Shown here: one piece after another, positions 7,675-16,017 of the stretch
How the letters are laid out: each line of letters starts with the position of its first letter
Position numbering within the stretch: position 1 is the stretch's first letter
IMG/VR virus record: IMGVR_UViG_3300025759_000633
Coordinates: 1 to 25,440 of that record
DNA: 25,440 bases
From: a virus
Direction: 5' to 3' (one strand)
Notes under the pieces: model-generated
Seen by the model: the letters and a program-made list of their open reading frames with translations, nothing else
Told to the model about the DNA's origin: nothing
Database searches by the model: none
Program-made: the position numbers and the translations under genes

Positions 7675-8751
7675 TTATGCTATATTATAAATTGCAGTCA
7701 CGATTGCTTCAGGGCGAAGAATCTTTCTGCCATACAAATGCATACCACGAACAATATCGGCAAAAGAATCAGGGTCTCTATAAGTCTCTGTCTTATTGAT
7801 TTGCTCGGCAGTTGCTACTGATGAACTATGACCAGCTACAATAATACCATAGTTAGAAGTATTAGATGCAGCCGCAGTTGCAGGACCAGTTCCCACGGCG
7901 GGAAGATTATTGGATTGATATACCTTAAAACCGTGTAAGCTATTTAATACTAATCCATTTTGAAGTCCAGTTCCACCCCAATCTGCTTGGAATAATCTTG
8001 AATCTTCATCTTTTAGCATTTCAATAAATACAGGGTCAAGTACAAGCCAACGACCATTAGTGTCTACATTCTGCTGATCTAGCTTTCTTGCCATTCTTGC
8101 AATCACAGTCAATGGAAAAGTGCTTCCTGCTGCAGGAGTAGCATCAGTTGCTCCACCTGTTCTAGGTTGAATAATAATACTATTACTTGCACTTCCTGCA
8201 GTTCCTGAACCATCGGTAAAGTCAGAAGCATCTAACTTCATTGAAGATAATAGTTCGTCAGAACCTGCTGTAGATACTGCCTTTGCACCATTAACAGTTG
8301 TATTAGCTGTATCTGCTGTACCGTGTATTGCTGATTGCTTGAAACCTGACATATAACCAAGTACGTCTTGGTCAAATTGGTCAGCAAGTCTATAAGCTGC
8401 TCTATCAGACGCTAACTGCTGAAAGTTAATGTGAGAGTGAGCCTCTTCAATATCATCCACTTTAAATGCAAAGTAGTTAGCTTTGTCAATAGTAAGTGAA
8501 AACTCTTCATCGTCAAGGTCTTGAGGAGTAATAGTAGTTCCTCTAGAATATGCCTTAACTGTAATCTCTGGCTCTTTAATAACCTTAACGGAATCGCCCA
8601 TATTTGCAATTTCACCAAAGTAATCATTATTGGTGATTGCTTCAACAACAGAACCCTTACGGAATGCAAGTTGTACCTGTTTGCTGTAAATAATAGGACT
8701 AAAATTACCGTTAGGGAGGTTACCATAGCCAGCCGCTGCTGTAAATGCCAT
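7675..8751 (-). CDS. Major capsid protein
   Basis: The frame is open from ATG 8769, but ATG 8751 is chosen. It gives MAFTAAAGYGNLPNGNFSPI, 358 aa, and has AAAGGAG 7 bases upstream, while the earlier ATG has no ribosome site and would place that AGGAG inside the gene. Typical coat-protein features are an N-terminal IIYSKQVQLAFRKGSVVEAI, VKVIKEPEITVKAYSRGTTI with DLDDEEFSLTIDKANYFAFK (extended beta/E-loop-like region), then YRLADQFDQDVLGYMS. ARMARKLDQQNV and WLVLDPVFIEMLKDE follow. This pattern fits HK97-fold coats of podovirus-like phages. It lies directly after the scaffold, has its own promoter and a leader hairpin, and is probably the most highly expressed gene here. Confidence 0.93.
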   Translation of the reverse strand: MAFTAAAGYGNLPNGNFSPIIYSKQVQLAFRKGSVVEAITNNDYFGEIANMGDSVKVIKEPEITVKAYSRGTTITPQDLDDEEFSLTIDKANYFAFKVDDIEEAHSHINFQQLASDRAAYRLADQFDQDVLGYMSGFKQSAIHGTADTANTTVNGAKAVSTAGSDELLSSMKLDASDFTDGSGTAGSASNSIIIQPRTGGATDATPAAGSTFPLTVIARMARKLDQQNVDTNGRWLVLDPVFIEMLKDEDSRLFQADWGGTGLQNGLVLNSLHGFKVYQSNNLPAVGTGPATAAASNTSNYGIIVAGHSSSVATAEQINKTETYRDPDSFADIVRGMHLYGRKILRPEAIVTAIYNIA

Positions 8752-8778
8752 TTTTATCTCCTTTAACATTTATCTAAT

Positions 8779-8796
8779 GTGCATATAGTTATGCAC
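8779..8796 (-). promoter_or_regulatory. Leader hairpin upstream of the capsid ribosome site
   Basis: GTGCATA-TAGT-TATGCAC forms a perfect 7-bp stem with a 4-base loop about 20 bases before the capsid AGGAG. It has no U tract, so it is not an intrinsic terminator. It may protect the 5' end of a processed capsid mRNA. The rest of the roughly 200-base leader (8797-8959) shows nothing else clear. Confidence 0.5.
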
Positions 8797-8959
8797 TATC
8801 TTTTAGTCATTTTACTTTATAAGGACCATTCATGCGTTGAGGTTGTACATAAAGATAGCTAATCTTTTGTAGGCTCACATAATTGGGTAGTCTATTAAAG
8901 TTGTGTAGATGTAGCATAAGTGTCCAAAAGGGGTTACACTACACCTCTAGTTATCTATA

Positions 8960-8987
8960 GTTATACTTAGATTTAAAACTTTGTCAA
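8960..8987 (-). promoter_or_regulatory. Sigma70-type promoter before the capsid gene (TTGACA-N16-TATAAC)
   Basis: On the minus strand, TTGACA (8987-8982) is followed after 16 bases by TATAAC (8965-8960). It shares the CTTGACAAA context with the promoter at 2429. It lies just downstream of the scaffold stop and would start a transcript with a leader of about 200 bases before the capsid gene. Confidence 0.72.
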
Positions 8988-8991
8988 GCTT

Positions 8992-9876
8992 TTATCTAGC
9001 ATTACCAGAGACATCATAAATAAAGTTACCACTACGGATAGCTTCCATTATACTTTCTGATTTTTTCTCATACTCTTTAGCACTCATTTTTTGAACTGCT
9101 GACTCACGGATTTTGTTACTACTCCCTTCAGCATCAATATTTGTTCTTGTGCTTTGAGTATTAACTGCTTTAGCAGCAGTCTTATCACTCTTTGTCTTAG
9201 TTCCCTTGTTAATACCTCTATCTGCTTTGTAGAGATCAATTGCTCTTGCTGCTGATCTTGCATCATTATCATTCTCATATAGTGCGTCTTGTACCCATTT
9301 AGGCTGTTCTTCTGCCCATTCGTGAAAATCATCACTTTCTCTTATATCTGTAAAGTCTGGATGTAGCGACAATAATTGTGCTTCAGCTTTATCTTTTACA
9401 GCATTGTGTTGCATTTCATCTATTTGCTTAACACGTTCTTCTAAAGCTTTAGATTGCTCCATAGCTTTCTTCATAGCTATTGTTTCTACAATCTTTGCAA
9501 CATCAGGGTAATCTTTTGCCCATGCCTCTATATCTTCATCAGACTTTGGCAATTTCATTTCTTTCTTAGTAGCTTGTTCTAACTGAGTCTTTAACTCATT
9601 TAGCTGATTTTGAAATTGCTTTTCTTTCTCTTGGGTATGTCTGCGTAAATCTCCGTATCGCTTCTTGAAAGTTTTTTCTTCAGCAGAAGTCGGTTCTGCT
9701 TCACTTTCCTCTTTCTCCTCGCTAGTCTCTTTTGAACCTTTTTGCTCTTCAATGAGCCTTGCAAGTTCTTCTTCATCTTTCTTTAATCTCTCTTCTTGAG
9801 AATAAGGTCTGCTTATAAATGCTTTTTTAGTTGGTGTAGCATCTTTCACCATTACGTCTTTAGCTGGTTCTGCCAT
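8992..9876 (-). CDS. Capsid scaffolding protein
   Basis: The 294-aa product is extremely charged (E/K-rich), lacks Cys, and is mostly predicted coiled coil: EERLKKDEEELARLIEEQKG, then TFKKRYGDLRRHTQEKEKQF near residues 68-87, and a long LEERVKQIDEMQ helix. The tail is a basic, flexible segment ending NFIYDVSGNAR. It lies immediately before the major capsid gene, where scaffold genes of podovirus-like phages sit, and has AGGAG 7 bases before ATG 9876. Scaffolds direct procapsid assembly and leave or are lost on maturation. Sequence divergence is normal in this family, so the call rests on composition plus position. Confidence 0.87.
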   Translation of the reverse strand: MAEPAKDVMVKDATPTKKAFISRPYSQEERLKKDEEELARLIEEQKGSKETSEEKEESEAEPTSAEEKTFKKRYGDLRRHTQEKEKQFQNQLNELKTQLEQATKKEMKLPKSDEDIEAWAKDYPDVAKIVETIAMKKAMEQSKALEERVKQIDEMQHNAVKDKAEAQLLSLHPDFTDIRESDDFHEWAEEQPKWVQDALYENDNDARSAARAIDLYKADRGINKGTKTKSDKTAAKAVNTQSTRTNIDAEGSSNKIRESAVQKMSAKEYEKKSESIMEAIRSGNFIYDVSGNAR

Positions 9877-9939
9877 TTTATTTCTCCTAGGGTTAACGTA
9901 GCCATGTTGGGGGTTAAGTAAGCTAGTTCTAAATGGGGA

Positions 9940-11706
9940 TTACTTTTTAGAAGCTAATCCACCTCGCTTCATCTTTTTAACTTTTGTTTTCTTTTTACCT
10001 GCAAGTCCACCTATGTTGAAGTCTCCCATGCCACCCATTGATCCTTCACTAGCTCCATATGATCCGGGATCTTCTTCTGAACCTACATCATCTACGGAGG
10101 TATCTTGTTGTGACGAGCTTGTTCCACTATCGCTAGGCGAATCATCATAACCTATTCCAACAGGATCGTCATAGACAATGCCACCAGCAACTTGTGTACC
10201 TTTGTCACCTTTTGTAAAAGTATCATCATCGCCTTGTAAGGTAGGTGTTTCATCACCAATTTTCTGTGAGGTAATTCTTTCTGCTCTCTTTTCTTGTTCT
10301 TTAGTAAACTGAGAATCTTTTATGTTTTGAGCTATCTGTTCAGGTGTAGTACCTAAGTTTGATAATTCTTCATAAGTTAAATCTCCAGCATCAAAGTTTT
10401 CCATAGCAGATAAAGTTGTTGCTAAATCATTTGCACTTTGACTTGTTATACTTGTCCTCTTTACACCTTTTCTATCTGTAATAGTTTTAGCATTTTGATA
10501 AACTGATGCTGGAACATTCTTCACTACACCACCAACAGGTCTTCCATTTTTATCAAGAGTTTGAAAGTTAAATGTTGTGCCTTCAGGATAATTACCAGTA
10601 ATACCACCAGCTATCATTTTACCCATAGTTATAACATTTATACCCATACCTTTTGGTGGATTGACACTAAAAGCAAAAGACTTAGCACCTGTTACCCTGC
10701 CATCAGGTCCTATTGAACCACCTAAACTTACAACAGATTGAGAATCTCGTGGATCGCTGTCACCACTCTCTTGCTCTACACGTGCTGTTTTAGTTTTTGT
10801 AGTCTGTGTTTTAGCTGTGTCTACCTTTTCTGTCTTTGGTTTATATCCTTCAGGTATTGTAAACCCAGTCATAACTTTACCATTTTTAAACGGAACTTGT
10901 ATTTCTGCACCAGCATCATTTACATACGTTCTGTATTCATCTGCCGCACCTGCCTCTTTAAAAAGTTGGTCAAAAGACAATTTACCTTTTTTAACAGCTT
11001 GTTGTGATCCATATTTAAATCCACCTTTAGGTGCTGCAGTCGGTATTGGTGGTGGTGTATATTTTTTAGTAGGCTGTGTTCTAGTTGCTGTATTACCAAA
11101 GTTAGATGCTCTACTTCCTAACTGTTGAGTAGCTGTTGTTGTTCCAGCAAAACCTGTAGCCGCATGAACTACTCCACCTTCTGCCATTTCTTTTTCATCA
11201 CTATTATACTCTTCATCTTCATCTATGTCAAGGTCTGTCATATCAAAAGGTAAATCATCAGGTATTGTAGCCTCTTCACTATTACCCATCTGACCCATAT
11301 CTTCCATCATTTTAAGACCTTGTTTAGCTTCTTGTCTCATCATCATCAATTTCTCTAGACCAATATATCTAACTACATCCGCAGGAAATACAAACTCACC
11401 CTCACTTAATTGTGCTGGTATATCATCACGTACTTCTTCTTGTGTTGAACCCGGAGGAACATCATTACCTGATATAGGATCTACTGTGTTACCCTCATCT
11501 TTGAGTCCACCATCTTCAAACATTTCCATTTGACCATCTATATTCCCACCTTTTGCTTTTCCTATGCGTTTCATCTCATCTTTCATTTGTTGTTGTCTAG
11601 CTTCTATTTGCAATCCTATCAAAGCAGTTAATTCAGCTTCTGATAAACTAGGATATTCTTTTGATGCCGCATCTAATAATTTTTGCATTGGTATCATATC
11701 TGTCAT
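9940..11706 (-). CDS. Conserved 588-aa phage structural-type protein of unknown function
   Basis: The N-terminal third has a block I associate with marine podovirus-like phages: FEDGGLKDEGNTVDPISGND, then PAQLSEGEFVFPADVVRYIG and LEKLMMMRQEAKQGLKMMED (residues about 62-136). An acidic linker (DLDIDEDEEYNSDEKE) follows. The centre is low complexity with KPKTEKVDTAKTQTTKTKTA, and the C-terminus is S/G/D-rich, ending with basic KKKTKVKKMKRGGLASKK. No enzymatic motif or TM segment is present. It lies between the metalloprotease-like protein and the scaffold. AGAGGAA lies 9 bases before ATG 11706. A role as internal virion or assembly protein is plausible from position but not shown. Confidence 0.8.
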   Translation of the reverse strand: MTDMIPMQKLLDAASKEYPSLSEAELTALIGLQIEARQQQMKDEMKRIGKAKGGNIDGQMEMFEDGGLKDEGNTVDPISGNDVPPGSTQEEVRDDIPAQLSEGEFVFPADVVRYIGLEKLMMMRQEAKQGLKMMEDMGQMGNSEEATIPDDLPFDMTDLDIDEDEEYNSDEKEMAEGGVVHAATGFAGTTTATQQLGSRASNFGNTATRTQPTKKYTPPPIPTAAPKGGFKYGSQQAVKKGKLSFDQLFKEAGAADEYRTYVNDAGAEIQVPFKNGKVMTGFTIPEGYKPKTEKVDTAKTQTTKTKTARVEQESGDSDPRDSQSVVSLGGSIGPDGRVTGAKSFAFSVNPPKGMGINVITMGKMIAGGITGNYPEGTTFNFQTLDKNGRPVGGVVKNVPASVYQNAKTITDRKGVKRTSITSQSANDLATTLSAMENFDAGDLTYEELSNLGTTPEQIAQNIKDSQFTKEQEKRAERITSQKIGDETPTLQGDDDTFTKGDKGTQVAGGIVYDDPVGIGYDDSPSDSGTSSSQQDTSVDDVGSEEDPGSYGASEGSMGGMGDFNIGGLAGKKKTKVKKMKRGGLASKK

Positions 11707-11707
11707 A

Positions 11708-13684
11708 TTATTGTTCCTCTATGTTAGCTACTATATCAACGTCTTGATCCAACGTCTTATCAGGCTGCCCTCTATACACATTGTATCGGCTAGGCTTTAT
11801 ACTTCTAAATATTCTTTCTTTAGTTTCTGCGTCAAAATCTTGATTAGGTTTTAGAATACCTTTTTCTCTTGCCTCTTTTACTTTTTGGGTATATATCTCT
11901 TGGTCACTCTGTACTTTTCTAGCTTGTTTTTCACCTATAACATTTTCATACATTATGTGTGCTTGTTTTTCCATTATGTTTTTATTTCTAACTTGACGTT
12001 CTAACACAAGACGTTGACTTATATAATATAAAAAGTCATCATTTTTAACAAGGCTACTAATTAATTGTTCTTCATCTTTAGTAAATTTAACAGTTCTGAG
12101 ATTATAACTTTCATAATTTTTAGTAGAATCAACTATAAACTCTCCTCTATCAGTTATTTTAGGATACTGATCCACAGGTATAGGGTTATAGTATTGTCGT
12201 GTTCCTTGTTTTGCATCAGCAAATGTTTTATTAAATTTTATAAGCATTAATTTATCTACAGCAGAATCAAAGTTTTCATTAATTTCTAAAAACCCTTTTC
12301 CGAGTTTCTGTTCACCTATTGAATAATTAAAAAAACCATCTGTGTTAGTAAAATCATCTTTTAAAATTTTAGTTTCTTTAGCTATGTTGTCTACTAAATC
12401 TACATACGCAGCACCAAATTCTGTTTTTTCATTGTATAAAAAGTCTTCAGGTGCAGCTCCTGTAGGATGACCTTCTCTTCTTTGGATTGCATGTTGTATT
12501 TCGTGTAATAAATCACTTTTAACTTCATTAAGTTTGCCACTAGATACAAATATAGTTTCTACTTCACCATTTCTAGCATATATAGCTCTTGTACCACTGT
12601 TTCTAAATTTTTCTATTTGTTTTTCATTAAAGCCTCTTTCTTTGATATAAGTATCAAAGTTTTTAACTTTTATATCTTTTAATATACCATACTGAATCTC
12701 TTTTGTATTGTCTGTTCTTTTTCTTAAATTAGAAGCTAAATTAGGATATTGATTATATAAATCTTTAAAGTTTAATACTTCTTCTAGTCTAAGACCCTCT
12801 GTGGGTAAATTATCTGCATTAAAAAAATCACGTTTACTTATTACATTTATTTTAGGATTAGATAAAAGTCCTACGTTTAATTGAGCATCAGCAGTTGGTA
12901 TTTTATATTTTAAAAAACCCTCTGCATCTCTATACGCACCTGTCATATAATACATATTGTCTTTAATTTCATTAGGTATTTTATCTTTGCTTTTATAAAG
13001 CTTTAATGCCCTATTCTCCATTTCAACATAATCAGCTTGTCCTTTTTTTCCTGCTACTGTATTACCACCTACTTCATTTAAATTTATAGTAGGTTTACTA
13101 AAAGTATCTACTTCAGGAACTTTTGTAATAGCACCTATGTTAGCACCTTGTGGTTGTAACTGTGTAGTTTTAACAGAGGCTGTAACTTCATCTAATAAAT
13201 TTAAAGCATCTTTAGATAATTTAGCAACGGTCTTTGCGGCAGGACCATAAAAAGCCGGTGACATCATTTCACCAGCAATTTGATTTGGATTCTTGGGATC
13301 AGACTTTATACCCATAGCTTTTATTAATTCTTCAAACCCGGGTCTTCCTACAAATTCATTAATTGTTTTAAGTCCATCCGCTGCATTAGCTAAATTTGGA
13401 AATAAAGCAGATAATAATTCATCATTATTTACAAACTGGCTTGTTTCATTTGCTAAAGACACTGCATCAGATGGAAGTGCTGCACTACCTATTGCCATGC
13501 CTGTCATGTGTGATTTTATTCTTTCGTCTGCATCAGGCTTATCAACAAAGACTTTGCCCTCACCTCTATCTTCTGCACGTAACTTACGTTGAACTTTTTC
13601 AAAACCTGAAGGCATTTTAGTTGTAGTATCATCTGTATAGCTACTGCCTAACATCTCATCCATTTGTTCATTTACATTAGCCAT
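11708..13684 (-). CDS. Large head-module protein with HExxH polyvalent-type metallopeptidase domain
   Basis: The product is 658 aa. Residues 240-275 (EIKDNMYYMTGAYRDAEGFL, then KYKIPTADA), 301-345 (EEVLNFKDLYNQYPNLAS, then ILKDIKV) and 385-412 (LNEVKSDLLHEIQHAIQRRE, then GHPTGAAPEDF) match, by recall, the domain order of large polyvalent-protein associated domains with a zinc-peptidase-like core. HEIQH is at 394-398, with a candidate downstream Glu in NEKTEFGAA. The N-terminal 200 residues are helical (GSAALPSDAVSLANETSQFV; FYGPAAKTVAKLSKDALNLL), and the C-terminus has Lys-rich coiled coils. It starts at ATG 13684, overlapping the previous stop by 8 bases. It may be packaged and delivered with the DNA, or act in the head; activity is untested. 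Confidence 0.82.
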   Translation of the reverse strand: MANVNEQMDEMLGSSYTDDTTTKMPSGFEKVQRKLRAEDRGEGKVFVDKPDADERIKSHMTGMAIGSAALPSDAVSLANETSQFVNNDELLSALFPNLANAADGLKTINEFVGRPGFEELIKAMGIKSDPKNPNQIAGEMMSPAFYGPAAKTVAKLSKDALNLLDEVTASVKTTQLQPQGANIGAITKVPEVDTFSKPTINLNEVGGNTVAGKKGQADYVEMENRALKLYKSKDKIPNEIKDNMYYMTGAYRDAEGFLKYKIPTADAQLNVGLLSNPKINVISKRDFFNADNLPTEGLRLEEVLNFKDLYNQYPNLASNLRKRTDNTKEIQYGILKDIKVKNFDTYIKERGFNEKQIEKFRNSGTRAIYARNGEVETIFVSSGKLNEVKSDLLHEIQHAIQRREGHPTGAAPEDFLYNEKTEFGAAYVDLVDNIAKETKILKDDFTNTDGFFNYSIGEQKLGKGFLEINENFDSAVDKLMLIKFNKTFADAKQGTRQYYNPIPVDQYPKITDRGEFIVDSTKNYESYNLRTVKFTKDEEQLISSLVKNDDFLYYISQRLVLERQVRNKNIMEKQAHIMYENVIGEKQARKVQSDQEIYTQKVKEAREKGILKPNQDFDAETKERIFRSIKPSRYNVYRGQPDKTLDQDVDIVANIEEQ

Positions 13685-13919
13685 TGTTTGAGTTTACTTC
13701 ATCCCTAAGTCTTTTTAGTCTGCGTAATAATGCAACAGCACCTTGTGCTCTATGCATTGTAATAGTATTATCTGTTTGTTCTAATAGCTTATGCTGTTGT
13801 GCTATTAGGTAATCAACGTAATCACTGAAGCTGTTCAGGAGCTTGAGGTTGTTGACCAGCGGCTTGAGGTTGCTGAGTATTTGCTGTTGATTGCTGTTGT
13901 TGTTGCTGTTGTTGTCCAT
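13677..13919 (-). CDS. Small conserved protein overlapping the portal 3' end
   Basis: The frame is open from a GTG at 13949, but ATG 13919 with AGGA 11 bases upstream is preferred, giving 80 aa. After a Q/N-rich start that overlaps the portal gene's Gln-rich tail in another frame, the product is helical: FSDYVDYLIAQQHKLLEQTD, then HRAQGAVALLRRLKRLRDEV. This helical part lies mostly beyond the portal stop and carries the conserved-looking sequence. It is probably a small head-assembly or virion component made together with the portal. The overlap of about 98 bases is unusually long and ties evolution of the two low-complexity tails together. Confidence 0.75.
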   Translation of the reverse strand: MDNNSNNNSNQQQILSNLKPLVNNLKLLNSFSDYVDYLIAQQHKLLEQTDNTITMHRAQGAVALLRRLKRLRDEVNSNNG

Positions 13920-16008
13920 CTTGAGGTCTTCCTGTAAATCCTTGCTCACCCGGAGTTGGTGCTACTCCAGTGCCAATAGTTGCTCCTCCTGCCCCCGTGG
14001 GGTCCATAGGGTCTGTACCCGCAGGTGGTTGTTGTTGCTGATTGTCTAGGGGTGCTTGGAATTGTTTCATAAGCTCTGCTTGTAAAGAGGCTTCATCCAT
14101 GTTGTTTGTAACTTTGTCTGGGTCTAAGTCCATAGCTTTTGCTATCTCTCGGATAACATACTGAAACTTAGCAAAAGGTGCAAGAACAGGATTAGACGCT
14201 ACTTGTAAGAACTGCATAAGTCTTTGACTTCTAACTTCATTAGCCATTAGACTTTCTGTTCCACGTGCCTTAACCTCTAAGTCACCTTTTATATTTTTAT
14301 CATAATCAAACTGCATATTAAATCTAAATAATCCTTCACCTAAAGGTTTAAGTAAATAATCATCTACGTTTTTAATAACAGTTTTTATACTACCACTTGC
14401 TGCATTCATAAGCATTGATATACCACTAGCAGTTCTACCTACTCCTGATACACCCGTTTGTCCATGTGCAAATGATGGCAGTCCTGTACTTTCATCTGCT
14501 AGTTGTCTAGCTTTGTCAAACAGTTGTAAATTTTCTTGTGACACATTTGGAAACTTAGTGCCAAATATAGCTTGACCCGGTGCTCCACCTTGTCTTCTAA
14601 ATACTTTTCCCGGATATACAGATAAGTCTTGACCCGGAACTAAATTTGTTTCATCTACCTCTATAAGTAGATTACCTGATAATACTGCGTTGTCCACTGA
14701 CATTCTCATAAAACCATTCATAAGAGTTTGAGTATCATCCATGTTTTCAGCAATACCTACACCAAAGAATGAATACGGATTCAATTCATATGGTGCAGCC
14801 ATGTATGGGATTGTTGATGGCTTGAAAGGATTAAGAACCATTCTTAGTAATTTGCCATTGCATATCCATACATTAACTTGTAACTCGTCTAACTTCTCTA
14901 ATTCTTTTGGTATCTCTACCTCTTGATCTAATAACATTGCAGTATCACACATACCCCAATATTCAAGAACTTCAAATCTTTCTATACCATGTTCAGGTGC
15001 ATAGTCAGATAAATCATCTTCCCATGACTCTTTTGTGTAGTTTTCACCTTCAGCTATAGCAGCTTCTATAACTTCACCTCTAAAGTGAGGTCTCTTTTTT
15101 AAAGCTCTTAATTGAGAACGTGACATCTTATGTCTTTCAATCACGTATTGTGCTTCATCCATATTGTTTGCATCAGGGTCTGGATAAAAGTTCCAAACAG
15201 ATACATGAGATACTTGTGGCACAGTTTTTAATGTAGGATCATATTCGCCCTCTTCATCCCAACTAGGATATTCTTTGTCAACAGCGAAAGGTCCTTTCAT
15301 AACACCTGTTCCAAACAATGCCATCTCAAAGGCTGTGCTACGTAAATGTTTACTCGCTCCAGACTCTTCTAATTGGTCGTGGATTTTCTTTTCCATATTT
15401 TTTGCCGCAACCATCGCAGGACTAAACGTAACTGCTGTGGTAGTTTTACCAGCTTCTGCTTTAAGGTTTTCAACATCTTTAAGCTTGTCTTCCAAAGGAC
15501 CAAGCATACTTTCCAAAGTTTTTGCAGTAGCACCTTTAGGTAAGTCTTTACCATCTCCTTTAAAGCCATAAGGTGAGGTTGATAAACTAGTGCTTCCACG
15601 AAGGCTGTCACGTAATTCTTCAGGTTCTTTAGGATCAAAACTAACATCTTTTACTACTCCTTCTGGTAGTTCCGTAGGGTCTACACTCAACGGAAATCTA
15701 TTGTTAGCAAATAAAACATCAACAATTTGCCCATAGGCTGCTAATGTTTTTGTCTTTGTTACTTTAATAAAAACACGAGATTTTTCAGCTTCAGTAAATT
15801 GCACATCTGAGCCATATAAACCTCTATAATTTCTGTAGGCTCTTAGCCATCTTTGTTCATCTAGTTCTCTGTAATCGTCTGCACGATAATATCTTTCCAT
15901 GACAAATGGTATTATGTTTGTGGTATTTACATCAGTAGTGTTTGTGTCTTCAGAATCTTCTAGTGATACTGCTTCACTTTCTACTATTATTTCTTCATTT
16001 TCATCCAT
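13822..16008 (-). CDS. Portal protein
   Basis: The 728-aa product has the expected size and features of podovirus-like portals: an N-terminal YYRADDYRELDEQRWLRAYR with NYRGLYGSDVQFTEAE, VFIKVTKTKTLAAYGQIVDV, HVSVWNFYPDPDANNMDEAQ (central domain) and VIERHKMSRSQLRALKKRPH. Then come IPYMAAPYELNPYSFFGVGI, AENMDDTQTLMNGFMRMSVD and TGVSGVGRTASGISMLMNAA. The C-terminus is P/Q-rich with a run of seven Gln near residues 702-708, probably a disordered tail in the capsid. AAGGA lies 7 bases upstream of ATG 16008. The gene directly follows large terminase. Portals form the dodecameric DNA channel at one capsid vertex. Confidence 0.94.
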   Translation of the reverse strand: MDENEEIIVESEAVSLEDSEDTNTTDVNTTNIIPFVMERYYRADDYRELDEQRWLRAYRNYRGLYGSDVQFTEAEKSRVFIKVTKTKTLAAYGQIVDVLFANNRFPLSVDPTELPEGVVKDVSFDPKEPEELRDSLRGSTSLSTSPYGFKGDGKDLPKGATAKTLESMLGPLEDKLKDVENLKAEAGKTTTAVTFSPAMVAAKNMEKKIHDQLEESGASKHLRSTAFEMALFGTGVMKGPFAVDKEYPSWDEEGEYDPTLKTVPQVSHVSVWNFYPDPDANNMDEAQYVIERHKMSRSQLRALKKRPHFRGEVIEAAIAEGENYTKESWEDDLSDYAPEHGIERFEVLEYWGMCDTAMLLDQEVEIPKELEKLDELQVNVWICNGKLLRMVLNPFKPSTIPYMAAPYELNPYSFFGVGIAENMDDTQTLMNGFMRMSVDNAVLSGNLLIEVDETNLVPGQDLSVYPGKVFRRQGGAPGQAIFGTKFPNVSQENLQLFDKARQLADESTGLPSFAHGQTGVSGVGRTASGISMLMNAASGSIKTVIKNVDDYLLKPLGEGLFRFNMQFDYDKNIKGDLEVKARGTESLMANEVRSQRLMQFLQVASNPVLAPFAKFQYVIREIAKAMDLDPDKVTNNMDEASLQAELMKQFQAPLDNQQQQPPAGTDPMDPTGAGGATIGTGVAPTPGEQGFTGRPQDGQQQQQQQQSTANTQQPQAAGQQPQAPEQLQ

Positions 16009-16017
16009 GTTATATCC

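Noticed and set aside
10738-11128. Plus-strand frames opposite the 588-aa gene
   Set aside because: They have no ribosome site, Cys/Phe-rich translation typical of antisense to a K/D/E-rich gene, and opposite direction to all neighbours.
13860-14040. Gln-codon tract as a CRISPR or microsatellite array
   Set aside because: The repeats are CAA/CAG codons of the portal tail with no spacer/repeat regularity.
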